This document shows positions 20,880-28,693 of a stretch of 31,311 bases of DNA, piece by piece (the stretch's first letter is position 1; every line of letters starts with the position of its first letter). The stretch is taken from positions 1 through 31,311 of IMG/VR virus record IMGVR_UViG_3300005613_000273. One strand, 5' to 3'. The DNA comes from a virus. The notes under the pieces are model-generated. The model made no database searches and had not been told where the DNA came from. It worked only from the letters and a program-made list of their open reading frames with translations. The translations under genes and the position numbers were made by a program.

Positions 20880-23630
20880 ATGCAATTTGTCTGTTCGTTA
20901 AATTCTGAAGTTAAAAAATATGTAAACCCTAAAACAGGGAAAATAAGTGCAGGTGGTAATTTTAAGTCATTCAATGAGAATTGGATTCCTGTTACCGAAA
21001 GCATTACTTTTATATCAGAACAAGTAAAAGAAGGTGAAGGTCTTTGTGCGTGGCATTTAGTAGATGGCAAACGCATTAAGGATAAAACTGGATGTATTCA
21101 AGCAGGCTTGATTATTATTGACATTGATAATCAATTAGACGGAAAAACAGAAGAAGGTGAAAAAATACAAAAGCAAGAATTAACTCCTACTCAAGCACTC
21201 GAATTAGATCTTTGTAAAAAATATCTGTCCTCTGCTTATTACTCCCCTAGTTCCACGGTGGAATGGCCTCGATTTAGATTGGTCTTTGGCCTAGAAAAAC
21301 CGATATTAGACCCAGATTTTTTTCAATGGTTTACAAGGCAAATCTCCCAACAAATTCCGGGCTCAGATCGTAGAGCGACATTAACAGTAAACCTTTTTTA
21401 TGGCTCAAAACAGGGAGAAGATCTCATATGCGTTACAGATAAATTTATACCAGCGGTAAAAATTGACGAAGCTTATATTGCTTACACACAAATTCCTAAA
21501 GAAGAATCTACAGAATCAGATCCGTTAGAGGCATTAAAAGTCGAATACGCCGACGAAGGAGCGGAGATTAGCAAACTGGTCAGTAACACGGTTAAGGAAA
21601 TACTCGAAGGCAATCAAGTCGAAGACAGGTCGTTTGCCATGGCTATGGTTCTCAAAGAAATCATAGGTTGGTGCAACTGGTTACGGGAAGCACAAGTCCC
21701 AACACGAGAAAAACCACTTGACATAGCACACCGTGCGTTCTATGCTCTGTATGACTACGCACCTGAGCTTGATGGCAAATTTAACCGAATCTTAAACAGC
21801 ATCACTGATGCTTCTTCTTTGAAGCCAGCTATCTCGCTTGCTGTAGAGAATGGAGAATTATCTCCGTGGAAAAAGTTAAAGTCTCACTATAAAGATCTCT
21901 TTGAGACCTTATGCCCAGATCAAATCAAATCAGACATCAAGAGTAGAAAAGCAAAACCAGTAAATTCAATACTGGCCTTTGACATTTTTTCGGAAGATTC
22001 TTTCCAAACAACATCAACATCAACACCTTTACCTTCCCCTGACTCAATGGTTACCACACCAGCAACACCGGCTCAGCTAATAAACTTGCAGCAAAACAAC
22101 AGGCAGTTTTCAGAGAATGATATTGCCGATGTTATTGTTAACAACTATGGCGATCGCTTTTTATTCGACTCAACCCTAGACGAGTTCTTTACTTACGACG
22201 ACGACCAAGGTATTTGGTATCTCCAAGACGATCAGCATATTAAACGTAGAATTGTAAAAACCCTAGACACTTTTGTTGTAGCTGGTGTTCTACCGAAATA
22301 CAACTCAGCTACCGTGGCTTCCGTTTATCAAATACTAAAAGCTAAAATGTTACGTTCGATTGATGGTGGACGTACATCCATATGGAACAAAGGTCGCCGT
22401 TTTATACCCTTTAAGAACGGTATTTTAGATCCGGACACACAACAATTTAACGCTGGTAACCATAAGGATTTGTTCTTACGAACAAAGCTAGGTTACGACT
22501 ACGACAAAAAAGCTACGTGCCCTAAGTTTATTACTTGGCTAGAACATGCTGTCGGAACAGAAAAGGTAGTTATTATCCAAGCATTTCTACGTGCGTTGGT
22601 AACAGGTTATGTCACAGGAGAAAAATTTCTTCACTTAATTGGTCCGGGCGGTACAGGTAAATCCACGCTGCAGCAAATTCTTATTGCCCTTGCTGGATTT
22701 GGTGGGACGCATACGAGCGATTTAGAAACAATTGAAACCAATCGGTTCGAGACGCACAACCTCATCGGCAAGCGGTTACTGCTTTTGACAGACGAGGCTT
22801 CTTTCTCAAAACGTTTAGACACGTTAAAAAAACTTACTTCCTCCTCTGACACTTTGCGGGCGGAGCGAAAGTATGGGACACAGACGATTAACTTTAAACC
22901 GGAGTTGTTGGTTTGTATTGCTTCTAACGAACACATATCGTCTTCCGATATTAGTAGCGGATTGGAGCGTCGTCGTTTAACGATTGTCATGGACAAAGTT
23001 GTCCCTCCTTCTCAACGTAAGAATCTTATAAATGTGTATGAAGATCGCATAGAAGGTGAACTAGCTCCAGAACTATCGGGGATTGTGAGTTGGGCTTTAG
23101 CAATGACGCGGGATCAGATGCGCGATGTGCTGAGCAATCCGGTTAAGCATTGCCCCACGCTGAATGCTACGGATATCGAAGCTTTGGTGTTTAATAATCC
23201 AATTTGCGCGTGGCTTTCGGATTGTTGTTTGTATGCGCCTAACTCCACTACAAGTATTGGTGGAGGTGCTTTCCGACCTTCCACGGATGAAAGCGAACGT
23301 GGTTTGTATGTTAAAAATGCATACGTTGAGCTTTACGCAAGCTACGTTAACTTCTGTAAATCAAATGGATACAAACATGCGGCTAAACAAAGATTTGTAG
23401 ATCGTTTAAAAGAAACAGCACAGAATGTCCTAAAGATTGAGAAGGTAGATCCTCGATTAATTGGAGGCAAAGCAGTCGTTACTGGTTTACAATTGAAGCC
23501 GTATGATGTCACTACAGATCGTGCGTCATATGGAGACACTCGTCTCCCGTCGCCGATCGAATGGGCATCAAACCCAACATATGACCTTTGGAAAATTGCT
23601 TTTGAAACTCATGACACTAAAACAACCTAG
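20880..23630 (+). CDS. primase-SF3 helicase replication protein
   Basis: 916 residues from ATG 20880, with a Shine-Dalgarno (GGAG, 20869-20872) 7 bases upstream. The N-terminal part fits an archaeo-eukaryotic-type primase/polymerase fold: hhhDhD core LIIIDIDN (Asp81, Asp83), a Ser-rich SSTVEWPRFRLVF segment. A helical linker follows (about residues 220-400), then a D5/Pox-type N-terminal domain and an SF3 helicase with Walker A GPGGTGKST (588-596), Walker B LTDEASF (Asp638, Glu639) and a LVCIASNEH motif C. It should unwind the replication fork and make primers. It overlaps the next gene by 20 bases. Confidence 0.9.
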   Translation: MQFVCSLNSEVKKYVNPKTGKISAGGNFKSFNENWIPVTESITFISEQVKEGEGLCAWHLVDGKRIKDKTGCIQAGLIIIDIDNQLDGKTEEGEKIQKQELTPTQALELDLCKKYLSSAYYSPSSTVEWPRFRLVFGLEKPILDPDFFQWFTRQISQQIPGSDRRATLTVNLFYGSKQGEDLICVTDKFIPAVKIDEAYIAYTQIPKEESTESDPLEALKVEYADEGAEISKLVSNTVKEILEGNQVEDRSFAMAMVLKEIIGWCNWLREAQVPTREKPLDIAHRAFYALYDYAPELDGKFNRILNSITDASSLKPAISLAVENGELSPWKKLKSHYKDLFETLCPDQIKSDIKSRKAKPVNSILAFDIFSEDSFQTTSTSTPLPSPDSMVTTPATPAQLINLQQNNRQFSENDIADVIVNNYGDRFLFDSTLDEFFTYDDDQGIWYLQDDQHIKRRIVKTLDTFVVAGVLPKYNSATVASVYQILKAKMLRSIDGGRTSIWNKGRRFIPFKNGILDPDTQQFNAGNHKDLFLRTKLGYDYDKKATCPKFITWLEHAVGTEKVVIIQAFLRALVTGYVTGEKFLHLIGPGGTGKSTLQQILIALAGFGGTHTSDLETIETNRFETHNLIGKRLLLLTDEASFSKRLDTLKKLTSSSDTLRAERKYGTQTINFKPELLVCIASNEHISSSDISSGLERRRLTIVMDKVVPPSQRKNLINVYEDRIEGELAPELSGIVSWALAMTRDQMRDVLSNPVKHCPTLNATDIEALVFNNPICAWLSDCCLYAPNSTTSIGGGAFRPSTDESERGLYVKNAYVELYASYVNFCKSNGYKHAAKQRFVDRLKETAQNVLKIEKVDPRLIGGKAVVTGLQLKPYDVTTDRASYGDTRLPSPIEWASNPTYDLWKIAFETHDTKTT

Positions 23631-24213
23631 TTCTTTTTTTGGCGTTCTTACCGGCATAGGTGCAGCAGCAAGTATTGGAGCAGCTTGGTTCCAACCCACA
23701 GCGTTTGCACCTATATTGGCTGCCTCAGGCGGTGTTCTATTTGGAGCGTCCGTTCTATCGGAAAAGAAAAGACAAGAAGAGATTGAAATTACAGAGGCCA
23801 CAAACGTGGCGTCAAACTTTAGTCGTTTATACGACACCAACAAAGGGATCGTATCGGCAGAACAACTTGCTATTAACTCAAACGTAAATATAGATCGGAT
23901 TAATGAGTTCCTTGGTAGGTTAGTCGAAGAACAAAAAGGGCATTTAATTAATACAGAAAAAGGAACGGTGTACTCTTTTCCACATCCCAATCACGTGCTT
24001 AATGAACTAACAAATAACGCTAAGAATTGGGCACTTGCTCAACAAGAACAATTACTTCAACAAATTAATACACTACAGCAACAAACTGCCATGATTGCTG
24101 CTCAACAAGCCGCAATGCGAGTCCCTTTACAACCTTTAGGACCAGACCAACAATCTTTAAAAAATAGTGAAGTCGCTAAACCTGGTGGCGATTTGTGGAA
24201 TAGTTTACTATAA
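23611..24213 (+). CDS. membrane-anchored winged-helix-like protein (200 aa)
   Basis: ATG 23611 is preferred over upstream in-frame starts inside the primase gene. The product starts with two hydrophobic, Ala/Gly-rich spans (about residues 8-25 and 30-48). A charged turn and a winged-helix-like region follow (NFSRLYDTNKGIVSAEQLAI; EFLGRLVEEQKGHLINTEKG). It ends with a Gln-rich coiled coil and a Gly-Asp tail. The fold assignment is inference. It overlaps the primase end by 20 bases, so it may tether replication complexes to the membrane. Confidence 0.6.
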   Translation: MTLKQPSSFFGVLTGIGAAASIGAAWFQPTAFAPILAASGGVLFGASVLSEKKRQEEIEITEATNVASNFSRLYDTNKGIVSAEQLAINSNVNIDRINEFLGRLVEEQKGHLINTEKGTVYSFPHPNHVLNELTNNAKNWALAQQEQLLQQINTLQQQTAMIAAQQAAMRVPLQPLGPDQQSLKNSEVAKPGGDLWNSLL

Positions 24214-24243
24214 TTAAAGAATGCGAACGCAGAGCGACTTAAC

Positions 24244-24265
24244 GGCGGGCCTAATTAAGCCCGCC
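24244..24265. terminator. bidirectional terminator between the replication block and thyX
   Basis: GGCGGGC (24244-24250) and GCCCGCC (24259-24265) form a perfect 7-bp stem with an 8-base loop. It sits between convergent genes (stop at 24213 on plus, stop at 24272 on minus). T-rich sequence follows on the plus side only weakly. Confidence 0.65.
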
Positions 24266-24271
24266 TTCGCT

Positions 24272-24967
24272 TTATCTATAGTTAATATTTAACCAACCAC
24301 GCAAACTGTGGTCGTCATTAGCGGCTGACATTACTGCTTCTGTCGTAATAGGAAGTATTGTAGATAAACTAAGTCCAATACCCGAGGCAATTTTTCGGTG
24401 TTCTTTTTGAGTTTCGACAGACGCTCGAAGCCCAACGTAATGTATAAAAGATCTAATAGTCCCAGTAATGTATATTTTTGTAGGAGAGCACATCATTAAT
24501 ACGTTTCTAGCACACTCTTTAGCTACACCTTCATTAATCATATCTTTATATAATTTTTTACTTTCATAAAAATGATCGTATATACGTTGTTTAAACTTTG
24601 CAACCGTCTCAATATCCATATTTTCAGTAGAGTTTTGTCTATTTGTTGGATCTTGTTTCCGTAAATCAAAATCCCAACAAATCGACTCTGATTCTTCTAA
24701 AAGATCCAACGGATCGCAATACCTTTGACTTAGCTCTTGAAAATTAAAAGATTTATGCCTAATAATTTGAGCTGATATAGCTCTTGAAGTTATAATCTCA
24801 AAGCTTGCCGATGCTTGCTCAAAAATACTCCAATGGCTATGCCGAATACAATACTTTAAAAGTTTTGTAAATTCAGCTTTATCAGGGTTTTTTGCACTAA
24901 CTCTGGCATGACGAGCTATAACTCGCTCAGCATCAGGTGTTACCCAATCAAGTTGGACTTTATGCAC
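24272..24967 (-). CDS. thyX: flavin-dependent thymidylate synthase ThyX
   Basis: GTG 24967 starts 231 residues. The ThyX signature RHKSFNFQELSQRY (Arg70-Tyr83) matches RHRxxSxNExSxRY with phage-type changes. The active-site-side helix RHSHWSIFEQ is also present. ThyX makes dTMP from dUMP using FAD, methylene-tetrahydrofolate and NADPH, and many cyanophages carry it. It follows the small 25014-25142 gene on the minus strand, with only the proposed frameshift tail between them. GTG is used because no ATG exists in frame at the N-terminus and a stop lies three codons upstream. Confidence 0.93.
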   Translation of the reverse strand: MHKVQLDWVTPDAERVIARHARVSAKNPDKAEFTKLLKYCIRHSHWSIFEQASASFEIITSRAISAQIIRHKSFNFQELSQRYCDPLDLLEESESICWDFDLRKQDPTNRQNSTENMDIETVAKFKQRIYDHFYESKKLYKDMINEGVAKECARNVLMMCSPTKIYITGTIRSFIHYVGLRASVETQKEHRKIASGIGLSLSTILPITTEAVMSAANDDHSLRGWLNINYR

Positions 24968-25013
24968 AAGAAGCTAAGCAACTTCGTCTACATTAAAGCC
25001 ACGTGGGGATTTT

Positions 25014-25142
25014 TCAAGTACGAGGAAATGCTTCTTGGTACCTAAGCCGCTTTGTAAGTTCGGACGGCGTGATACCTGCGACCCTCATGGGATCAAGACC
25101 CAACCTTGAACCCGCCATACGGACTGGAAAATCGTTATCCAT
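25014..25142 (-). CDS. small protein (42 aa), possibly extended by +1 frameshift
   Basis: ATG 25142 overlaps the stop of the upstream gene (TAATG). The zero frame gives 42 residues (start MDNDFPVRMAGSRLGL; end YQEAFPRT). In the +1 frame after codon 39 (TTT followed by C), a plausible ending continues as LVLEKSPRGFNVDEVA to a TAG at 24974-24976, making 55 residues. The shift would be a UUU to UUC slip. It could also be a genuine short protein or a sequence error. The product resembles virion-type small proteins. Confidence 0.45.
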   Translation of the reverse strand: MDNDFPVRMAGSRLGLDPMRVAGITPSELTKRLRYQEAFPRT

Positions 25143-25654
25143 TACTTACCCATCTGCTTCATTGCTTTAACTTTAGCCAAAATCATTAAGTTTGTTGGCG
25201 TATTGTGGCTGGTTACCATCTTATTATCGTTAATTTCTTGCGTATTTAAAAAGTACTGGTTTGGGTTTAACATTTCTTGCTGGAGTAATGCTCGTTGTTC
25301 CGGAGTATTTTGAGCAATAGAAGCCATGTACTGCATCTGACTCATATCATCAGCACTGTCTCGAAACGGAATCTCTTTCTGGTTGTACCCGGCAACCCCA
25401 GTTAACTCGGTGCTTTTCTTAATGTTGCCTTCGCTATACTCAACAGGACCAACGGGTGGTCTTGTGTAAACGCCACGGTTGTGCTGAATTTGTGCTGCTA
25501 TCCGACTAGAGTCGTCCATCTGGACACCACGACGGATCCCAATCTCCAAAGGAGTGTTGGCCGTCATCAAACCGGGAGGCAGAGCCGCCAACCCACCTAA
25601 CGGCTTTAGTTCCGCAGGCATTTTATTTTCGCCGGGACGAGGAAGAATAGCCAT
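25142..25654 (-). CDS. hypothetical protein, virion-like (170 aa)
   Basis: ATG 25654 overlaps the stop of the HNH gene (TAATG). The 170-residue product is Pro/Gln/Met-rich with little hydrophobic core at the N-terminus (LPRPGENKMPAEL) and helical segments in the C-terminal half (MSQMQYMASIAQNTPEQRAL). This composition suits a virion or scaffold-like protein. It is the middle gene of a coupled minus-strand set with the HNH gene upstream and the 42-residue gene downstream. The family is unknown. Confidence 0.6.
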   Translation of the reverse strand: MAILPRPGENKMPAELKPLGGLAALPPGLMTANTPLEIGIRRGVQMDDSSRIAAQIQHNRGVYTRPPVGPVEYSEGNIKKSTELTGVAGYNQKEIPFRDSADDMSQMQYMASIAQNTPEQRALLQQEMLNPNQYFLNTQEINDNKMVTSHNTPTNLMILAKVKAMKQMGK

Positions 25655-25884
25655 TAGTGTTTAGATCTGTTGGCGCTACGGGACATTACTCTAATGTTAG
25701 CAGGGCTATTATCCAGAGGGTTGCCATTTTTATGATCCACATCTTTTCCGTCGTGTTTACGTACGCGCCCTTCCTTCTCTAAATGACGCCTGGCTTTGTT
25801 GCGGGCCGCTCGACGTTTTCTTTGCTCCTCGGTCCCGTGATATTGTTTGTATTCTTTGTCGTAATCTCTCTCTCGATCAGCCAT
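25654..25884 (-). CDS. HNH endonuclease-type protein (76 aa)
   Basis: ATG 25884 starts 76 residues with a highly charged basic N-terminus (residues 1-44), then an HNH core (DVDHKNGNPLDNSPANIRVM). Asp50-His51, Asn63 and Asn72 occupy the expected positions. No zinc-binding Cys pairs are present. Small HNH nucleases of this kind occur in many phages, some near terminase genes where they aid packaging. The downstream gene overlaps its stop (TAATG), so it is likely co-expressed with virion-type genes. Confidence 0.75.
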   Translation of the reverse strand: MADRERDYDKEYKQYHGTEEQRKRRAARNKARRHLEKEGRVRKHDGKDVDHKNGNPLDNSPANIRVMSRSANRSKH

Positions 25885-25931
25885 GAAAATTAAGTTATTA
25901 CTTTAAGTTTACACAAGGAACAAGTTTGCAC

Positions 25932-26180
25932 TTAATAATTGGAAATCTTGGACACTAAGGAAGTCAACTCCCATCCTGGAAGCAAGTAACCATAATCACG
26001 TGGTTCTGTAACTGTTTTTGTTTCTAAACACACGCCGCAAACACCTTCGTGATAAGTCGAACACCTTTTTTGTTCGCGACTCAAGACTTCTTTTAGTTCT
26101 AACTGATAATAAAGTCCGTACTGTTCGCCACAAGACCAACAAACCCATTGGGGTTGATTTTTTGCAATTTTTATCTTCAT
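25932..26180 (-). CDS. zinc-ribbon protein (82 aa)
   Basis: ATG 26180 is chosen over an upstream TTG. The 82-residue product has two Cys pairs, WVCWSCGEQYG and CGVCLETK, with Cys and His between them (CSTYHEGV), which is a likely zinc site. The following TEPRDYGYL motif recurs in phage zinc-ribbon proteins as I recall. Its role is unknown; nucleic-acid binding is the simplest guess. Confidence 0.6.
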   Translation of the reverse strand: MKIKIAKNQPQWVCWSCGEQYGLYYQLELKEVLSREQKRCSTYHEGVCGVCLETKTVTEPRDYGYLLPGWELTSLVSKISNY

Positions 26181-26200
26181 AAAACTAAAAAACAAAAACT

Positions 26201-26395
26201 CTACAAAGATTCTTCTTCTAATTCAATTAAAATTTGTTCCCTTACCAAAAGAGCAGAATCTAATTTAAATTGTTCCCATAAACCAGTAAAGCAATGGTTT
26301 TTAGGTTTATATTCTTGATATAAAAACTCCATAAAAGTAGCCTTGTCTTGTTCCTCTAAATAATCTAATGTGCTGACTGTTTGAGCTGAGTCCAT
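26201..26395 (-). CDS. small acidic hypothetical protein (64 aa)
   Basis: ATG 26395 to TAG, 64 residues, acidic and helical (STLDYLEEQDKATFMEFLYQ), ending LIELEEESL. It lies between the endolysin gene and the zinc-ribbon gene on the same strand with small gaps. A short dyad CTAGG-N10-CCTAG (about 26405-26424) lies upstream of its start and could be regulatory. The family is unknown. Confidence 0.55.
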   Translation of the reverse strand: MDSAQTVSTLDYLEEQDKATFMEFLYQEYKPKNHCFTGLWEQFKLDSALLVREQILIELEEESL

Positions 26396-26463
26396 GAAGA
26401 AGACCTAGGTAACCTTGATCCTAGTCCGACACACCTCAGTAAAACAAAGTAAATTGTTAAAAA

Positions 26464-27702
26464 TTACTTAATGGCTTCGATATACCAGCCAGTCCCTGGA
26501 CCTTCCACGAGCCAACGAGGTCCTAGATTTTTTTTAGAGTACAGCAAATGGGATCCGTTAGAGTTTTGATACCCGCCATTGACGAGATCCATTTCCCCAT
26601 AGGGGTCATTGACTACATATGCCGTGTTATCTTCGTTTCGTCCAATAATAGTAAGCCAATGTCCTCCACCACTTGGTTTACTTACAGGGCCATGATGAAG
26701 AACCCCGATAGGAATAGGAAATCCTTTTGCTAGTTGCGAATCAATATCGCTCCAGCCACCATCTTGTCTGAACTCTACGTTCAATCCATGTTGCTCTAAA
26801 GCAGTCACTTGAGCGGAAGGTTCTGTAGTATCCCCATACTTATAAACAGTAACCATGTACTCATCGTCGCTCGTTATGCTATTTGGTTTCACGTATTTAA
26901 GAAGCATTGCACATGCACTTGAAAAGCAAGAACGCAAAGGATCTTTTTTATTATCTCTTTGGGAATAATAAGGTACGTCTAAGACAAGTTTTTTAGGATG
27001 TTTAAATTGAGGTTCAGTAGAAGTTACTTTAGGATCATTTATAATTTTCCAATGGGTTGGATAAAACCACCAGACTTGATTAGGTTGCGCTTCTAATGTA
27101 ATTTTGTAATCTACTTCACCAGGAACAATTGAAATGTTGGTCCAAGCATGAGCACTTCCTTTAGGCACAAATAGCTTCTGCTCAGGCGTCAGATCAGAAG
27201 TTTGACCTGGTTTACGCTTTAACCACGTGTCACGTTGGGCGAGGATTGTATGAGCCAAAACATCATTCTTTGCGCCTTTTAAGAATAGCTCACTCTCAGC
27301 TTTTCGCCTGCTGACCAACCCAGGTAGTGTTTGATTTCCCGCTTTAACCCACTTAGAAAACTCAGCGGCAACAACCTTTTTATCTGTTTTTTCGTTAATT
27401 AAGTTTAAAAGAGTAGATGATCTAAAAGCTGAAACTCCGACGTTATAAGTAAAACTTACAAGGGCATCAAATTGGTTCTGATTTACAGGTACTTTTAGAG
27501 ATTCTGTGACAGCTTTTTCAAAAATGGCGAGGTCAAAACGTAAATATTCTTCCGCTTTAACTTGCGATATGGTCTGACCTTCTTTAACCCCGGTGGTGGT
27601 ACCGAACCCAATAGTCCAGACGCCCACGGAATCCTGATACGCAGTAAGTCTGCAGCCTTCGAACTGTTTAAGAAGTTCAATACCAGCTGCAGAGATTTTC
27701 AT
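26464..27702 (-). CDS. bifunctional endolysin: GH24 lysozyme plus C39-like peptidase
   Basis: 412 residues from ATG 27702. Residues 1-145 are a T4-type GH24 lysozyme: catalytic Glu15, Asp24 and Thr30 have the T4 spacing (QFEGCRLTAYQDSVGVWTIG). Residues 155-225 may be an SH3-like wall-binding domain. Residues 240-400 resemble a papain-like C39 peptidase: DVPYYSQRD, Cys259 or Cys264, His348 (GGGHWLTII) and Asn365/Asp366. It should cleave the host peptidoglycan at glycan and possibly peptide bonds. The ATG overlaps the stop of the beta-rich gene upstream (TAATG). Confidence 0.88.
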   Translation of the reverse strand: MKISAAGIELLKQFEGCRLTAYQDSVGVWTIGFGTTTGVKEGQTISQVKAEEYLRFDLAIFEKAVTESLKVPVNQNQFDALVSFTYNVGVSAFRSSTLLNLINEKTDKKVVAAEFSKWVKAGNQTLPGLVSRRKAESELFLKGAKNDVLAHTILAQRDTWLKRKPGQTSDLTPEQKLFVPKGSAHAWTNISIVPGEVDYKITLEAQPNQVWWFYPTHWKIINDPKVTSTEPQFKHPKKLVLDVPYYSQRDNKKDPLRSCFSSACAMLLKYVKPNSITSDDEYMVTVYKYGDTTEPSAQVTALEQHGLNVEFRQDGGWSDIDSQLAKGFPIPIGVLHHGPVSKPSGGGHWLTIIGRNEDNTAYVVNDPYGEMDLVNGGYQNSNGSHLLYSKKNLGPRWLVEGPGTGWYIEAIK

Positions 27703-28142
27703 TACTGGTTGTAAATATCAACACCTATACGATACTCACAACCACTGCGCCCGTTAAGCTCAATGTACATGTAATGAGTCCCAGAAGCACTAATTCTTTT
27801 TTGAGTTACAGAGTTAGCACGGGCGCTTAATTTAGAAGGCTTTGCAGACATAATTTCGGTTCCTGAACCGTTCAAAATTACAACGTCGCGGACTCCATTT
27901 TGATCCCTGATATTGACTTGCAGAATACCAGTACCATTAATCGTTAAAGGGTAATAGTCAGAAAGAGCAAAGTATCCCTCCGCTGTATATTTTTTAGAGT
28001 TTGTTGTGTTGACTACCACGCCGCTGCCGTTTACTTGTCGACGTTGATCGAAGTGGCTAGACGTGGTGCGTTGGGCTCCACTTGTCGAAGTTCCACTAGC
28101 GAGAACAACGTTCAGTTCTAGGTTTTTAGACAGTTCAGACAT
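27702..28142 (-). CDS. beta-rich virion-like protein (146 aa)
   Basis: ATG 28142 starts 146 residues, rich in Ser, Thr, Gly and beta-type residues (GYFALSDYYPLTINGTGILQ; GTHYMYIELNGRSGCEY), with no Cys pairs or catalytic motif. Such folds are common in tail fibres, decoration and carbohydrate-binding proteins. It is translationally coupled (TAATG) to the endolysin gene and shares its promoter. The family is not recognised. Confidence 0.6.
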   Translation of the reverse strand: MSELSKNLELNVVLASGTSTSGAQRTTSSHFDQRRQVNGSGVVVNTTNSKKYTAEGYFALSDYYPLTINGTGILQVNIRDQNGVRDVVILNGSGTEIMSAKPSKLSARANSVTQKRISASGTHYMYIELNGRSGCEYRIGVDIYNQ

Positions 28143-28160
28143 TTGACAAGATACCCAATA

Positions 28161-28188
28161 ACTATAGTTTAGCCTAAAAAAATTTAAA
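28161..28188 (-). promoter_or_regulatory. promoter for the endolysin operon
   Basis: On the minus strand TATAGT (28161-28166) lies 16 bases from TTTAAA (28183-28188, 4 of 6 to TTGACA). The -10 falls inside the palindrome AACTATAGTT (28160-28169). The ATG 28142 is 18 bases beyond. The same TATAGT box occurs at nblA. Confidence 0.45.
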
Positions 28189-28227
28189 GGGCTGAGTTAG
28201 AATATATTCGTTGGTTAGGAGACGACA

Positions 28228-28476
28228 ATGGAAGCACTTGTTGCCTCTCTTGCGGGATTAATGGCTTTCTTCACCTGGTTACACGAACAAAGGCAGCGAG
28301 TTACGGATAAAAGATTTGAAAATATTAAAAAAAGATTAGAGACTGTGGAAGAAAAAATAGAGAAACTACCCATAGATTACGTTTTAAAGAAAGATTTAAA
28401 CAATGACTTGCACGAAATAAGAACGTGGTTACGTTCAATTAACGACAAAATAGATACCTTGATACTCTCTCGTTAA
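28228..28476 (+). CDS. small membrane-anchored coiled-coil protein (82 aa)
   Basis: ATG 28228 with a good Shine-Dalgarno (AGGAG, 28217-28221), 82 residues. One N-terminal hydrophobic span (VASLAGLMAFFTWL) is followed by a long coiled coil (NIKKRLETVEEKIEKL). This one-anchor plus coil shape fits a spanin-type or holin-partner protein in a lysis cassette, though sequence similarity alone does not show it. It is transcribed away from the endolysin operon. Confidence 0.6.
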   Translation: MEALVASLAGLMAFFTWLHEQRQRVTDKRFENIKKRLETVEEKIEKLPIDYVLKKDLNNDLHEIRTWLRSINDKIDTLILSR

Positions 28477-28513
28477 CTGTATGCTAGTATAAGGGCAGAA
28501 ATTTAATAGAACC

Positions 28514-28693
28514 ATGCTTGTTTACCTCACAGCTAACTGGTCGCAAATTTTAACTGCGATTGCCGCTGTCCACGCTGCAGCCCTTGTAATTGTAAACTTG
28601 ACAAAAACACCAAAAGACGACGAGTTATTGACCCGCGTTTACCGTGTTGTCGAAATATTGGCTGGTGTAGTTACAAAACTAGTTAAGAAGTAG
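28514..28693 (+). CDS. holin-like small membrane protein (59 aa)
   Basis: ATG 28514 to TAG 28691-28693, 59 residues. One hydrophobic segment (SQILTAIAAVHAAALVIV) is followed by NLTKTPKDDE and a second amphipathic segment (VVEILAGVVTKLVKK). The AIVN-TPTP-KDDE-IEILAGV pattern is one I recall from small phage holin-like proteins. It lies beside the endolysin operon, supporting a lysis role. A TAGTAT box (28489-28494) with a TG two bases before it could be an extended -10. It overlaps the convergent HNH gene by 11 bases. Confidence 0.55.
   Translation: MLVYLTANWSQILTAIAAVHAAALVIVNLTKTPKDDELLTRVYRVVEILAGVVTKLVKK

Noticed and set aside
22150-22157. HIP1 octamer GCGATCGC as a host-signature repeat
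   Set aside because: Only one copy was noticed, inside the helicase gene; cyanobacterial host DNA rich in HIP1 would show many.
22631-22996. 121-residue minus-strand ORF
   Set aside because: It covers the helicase Walker region in the opposite strand and is a shadow.
23568-23990. 140-residue minus-strand ORF
   Set aside because: It overlaps the membrane-anchored protein, whose spans and coil are clear in the plus frame.
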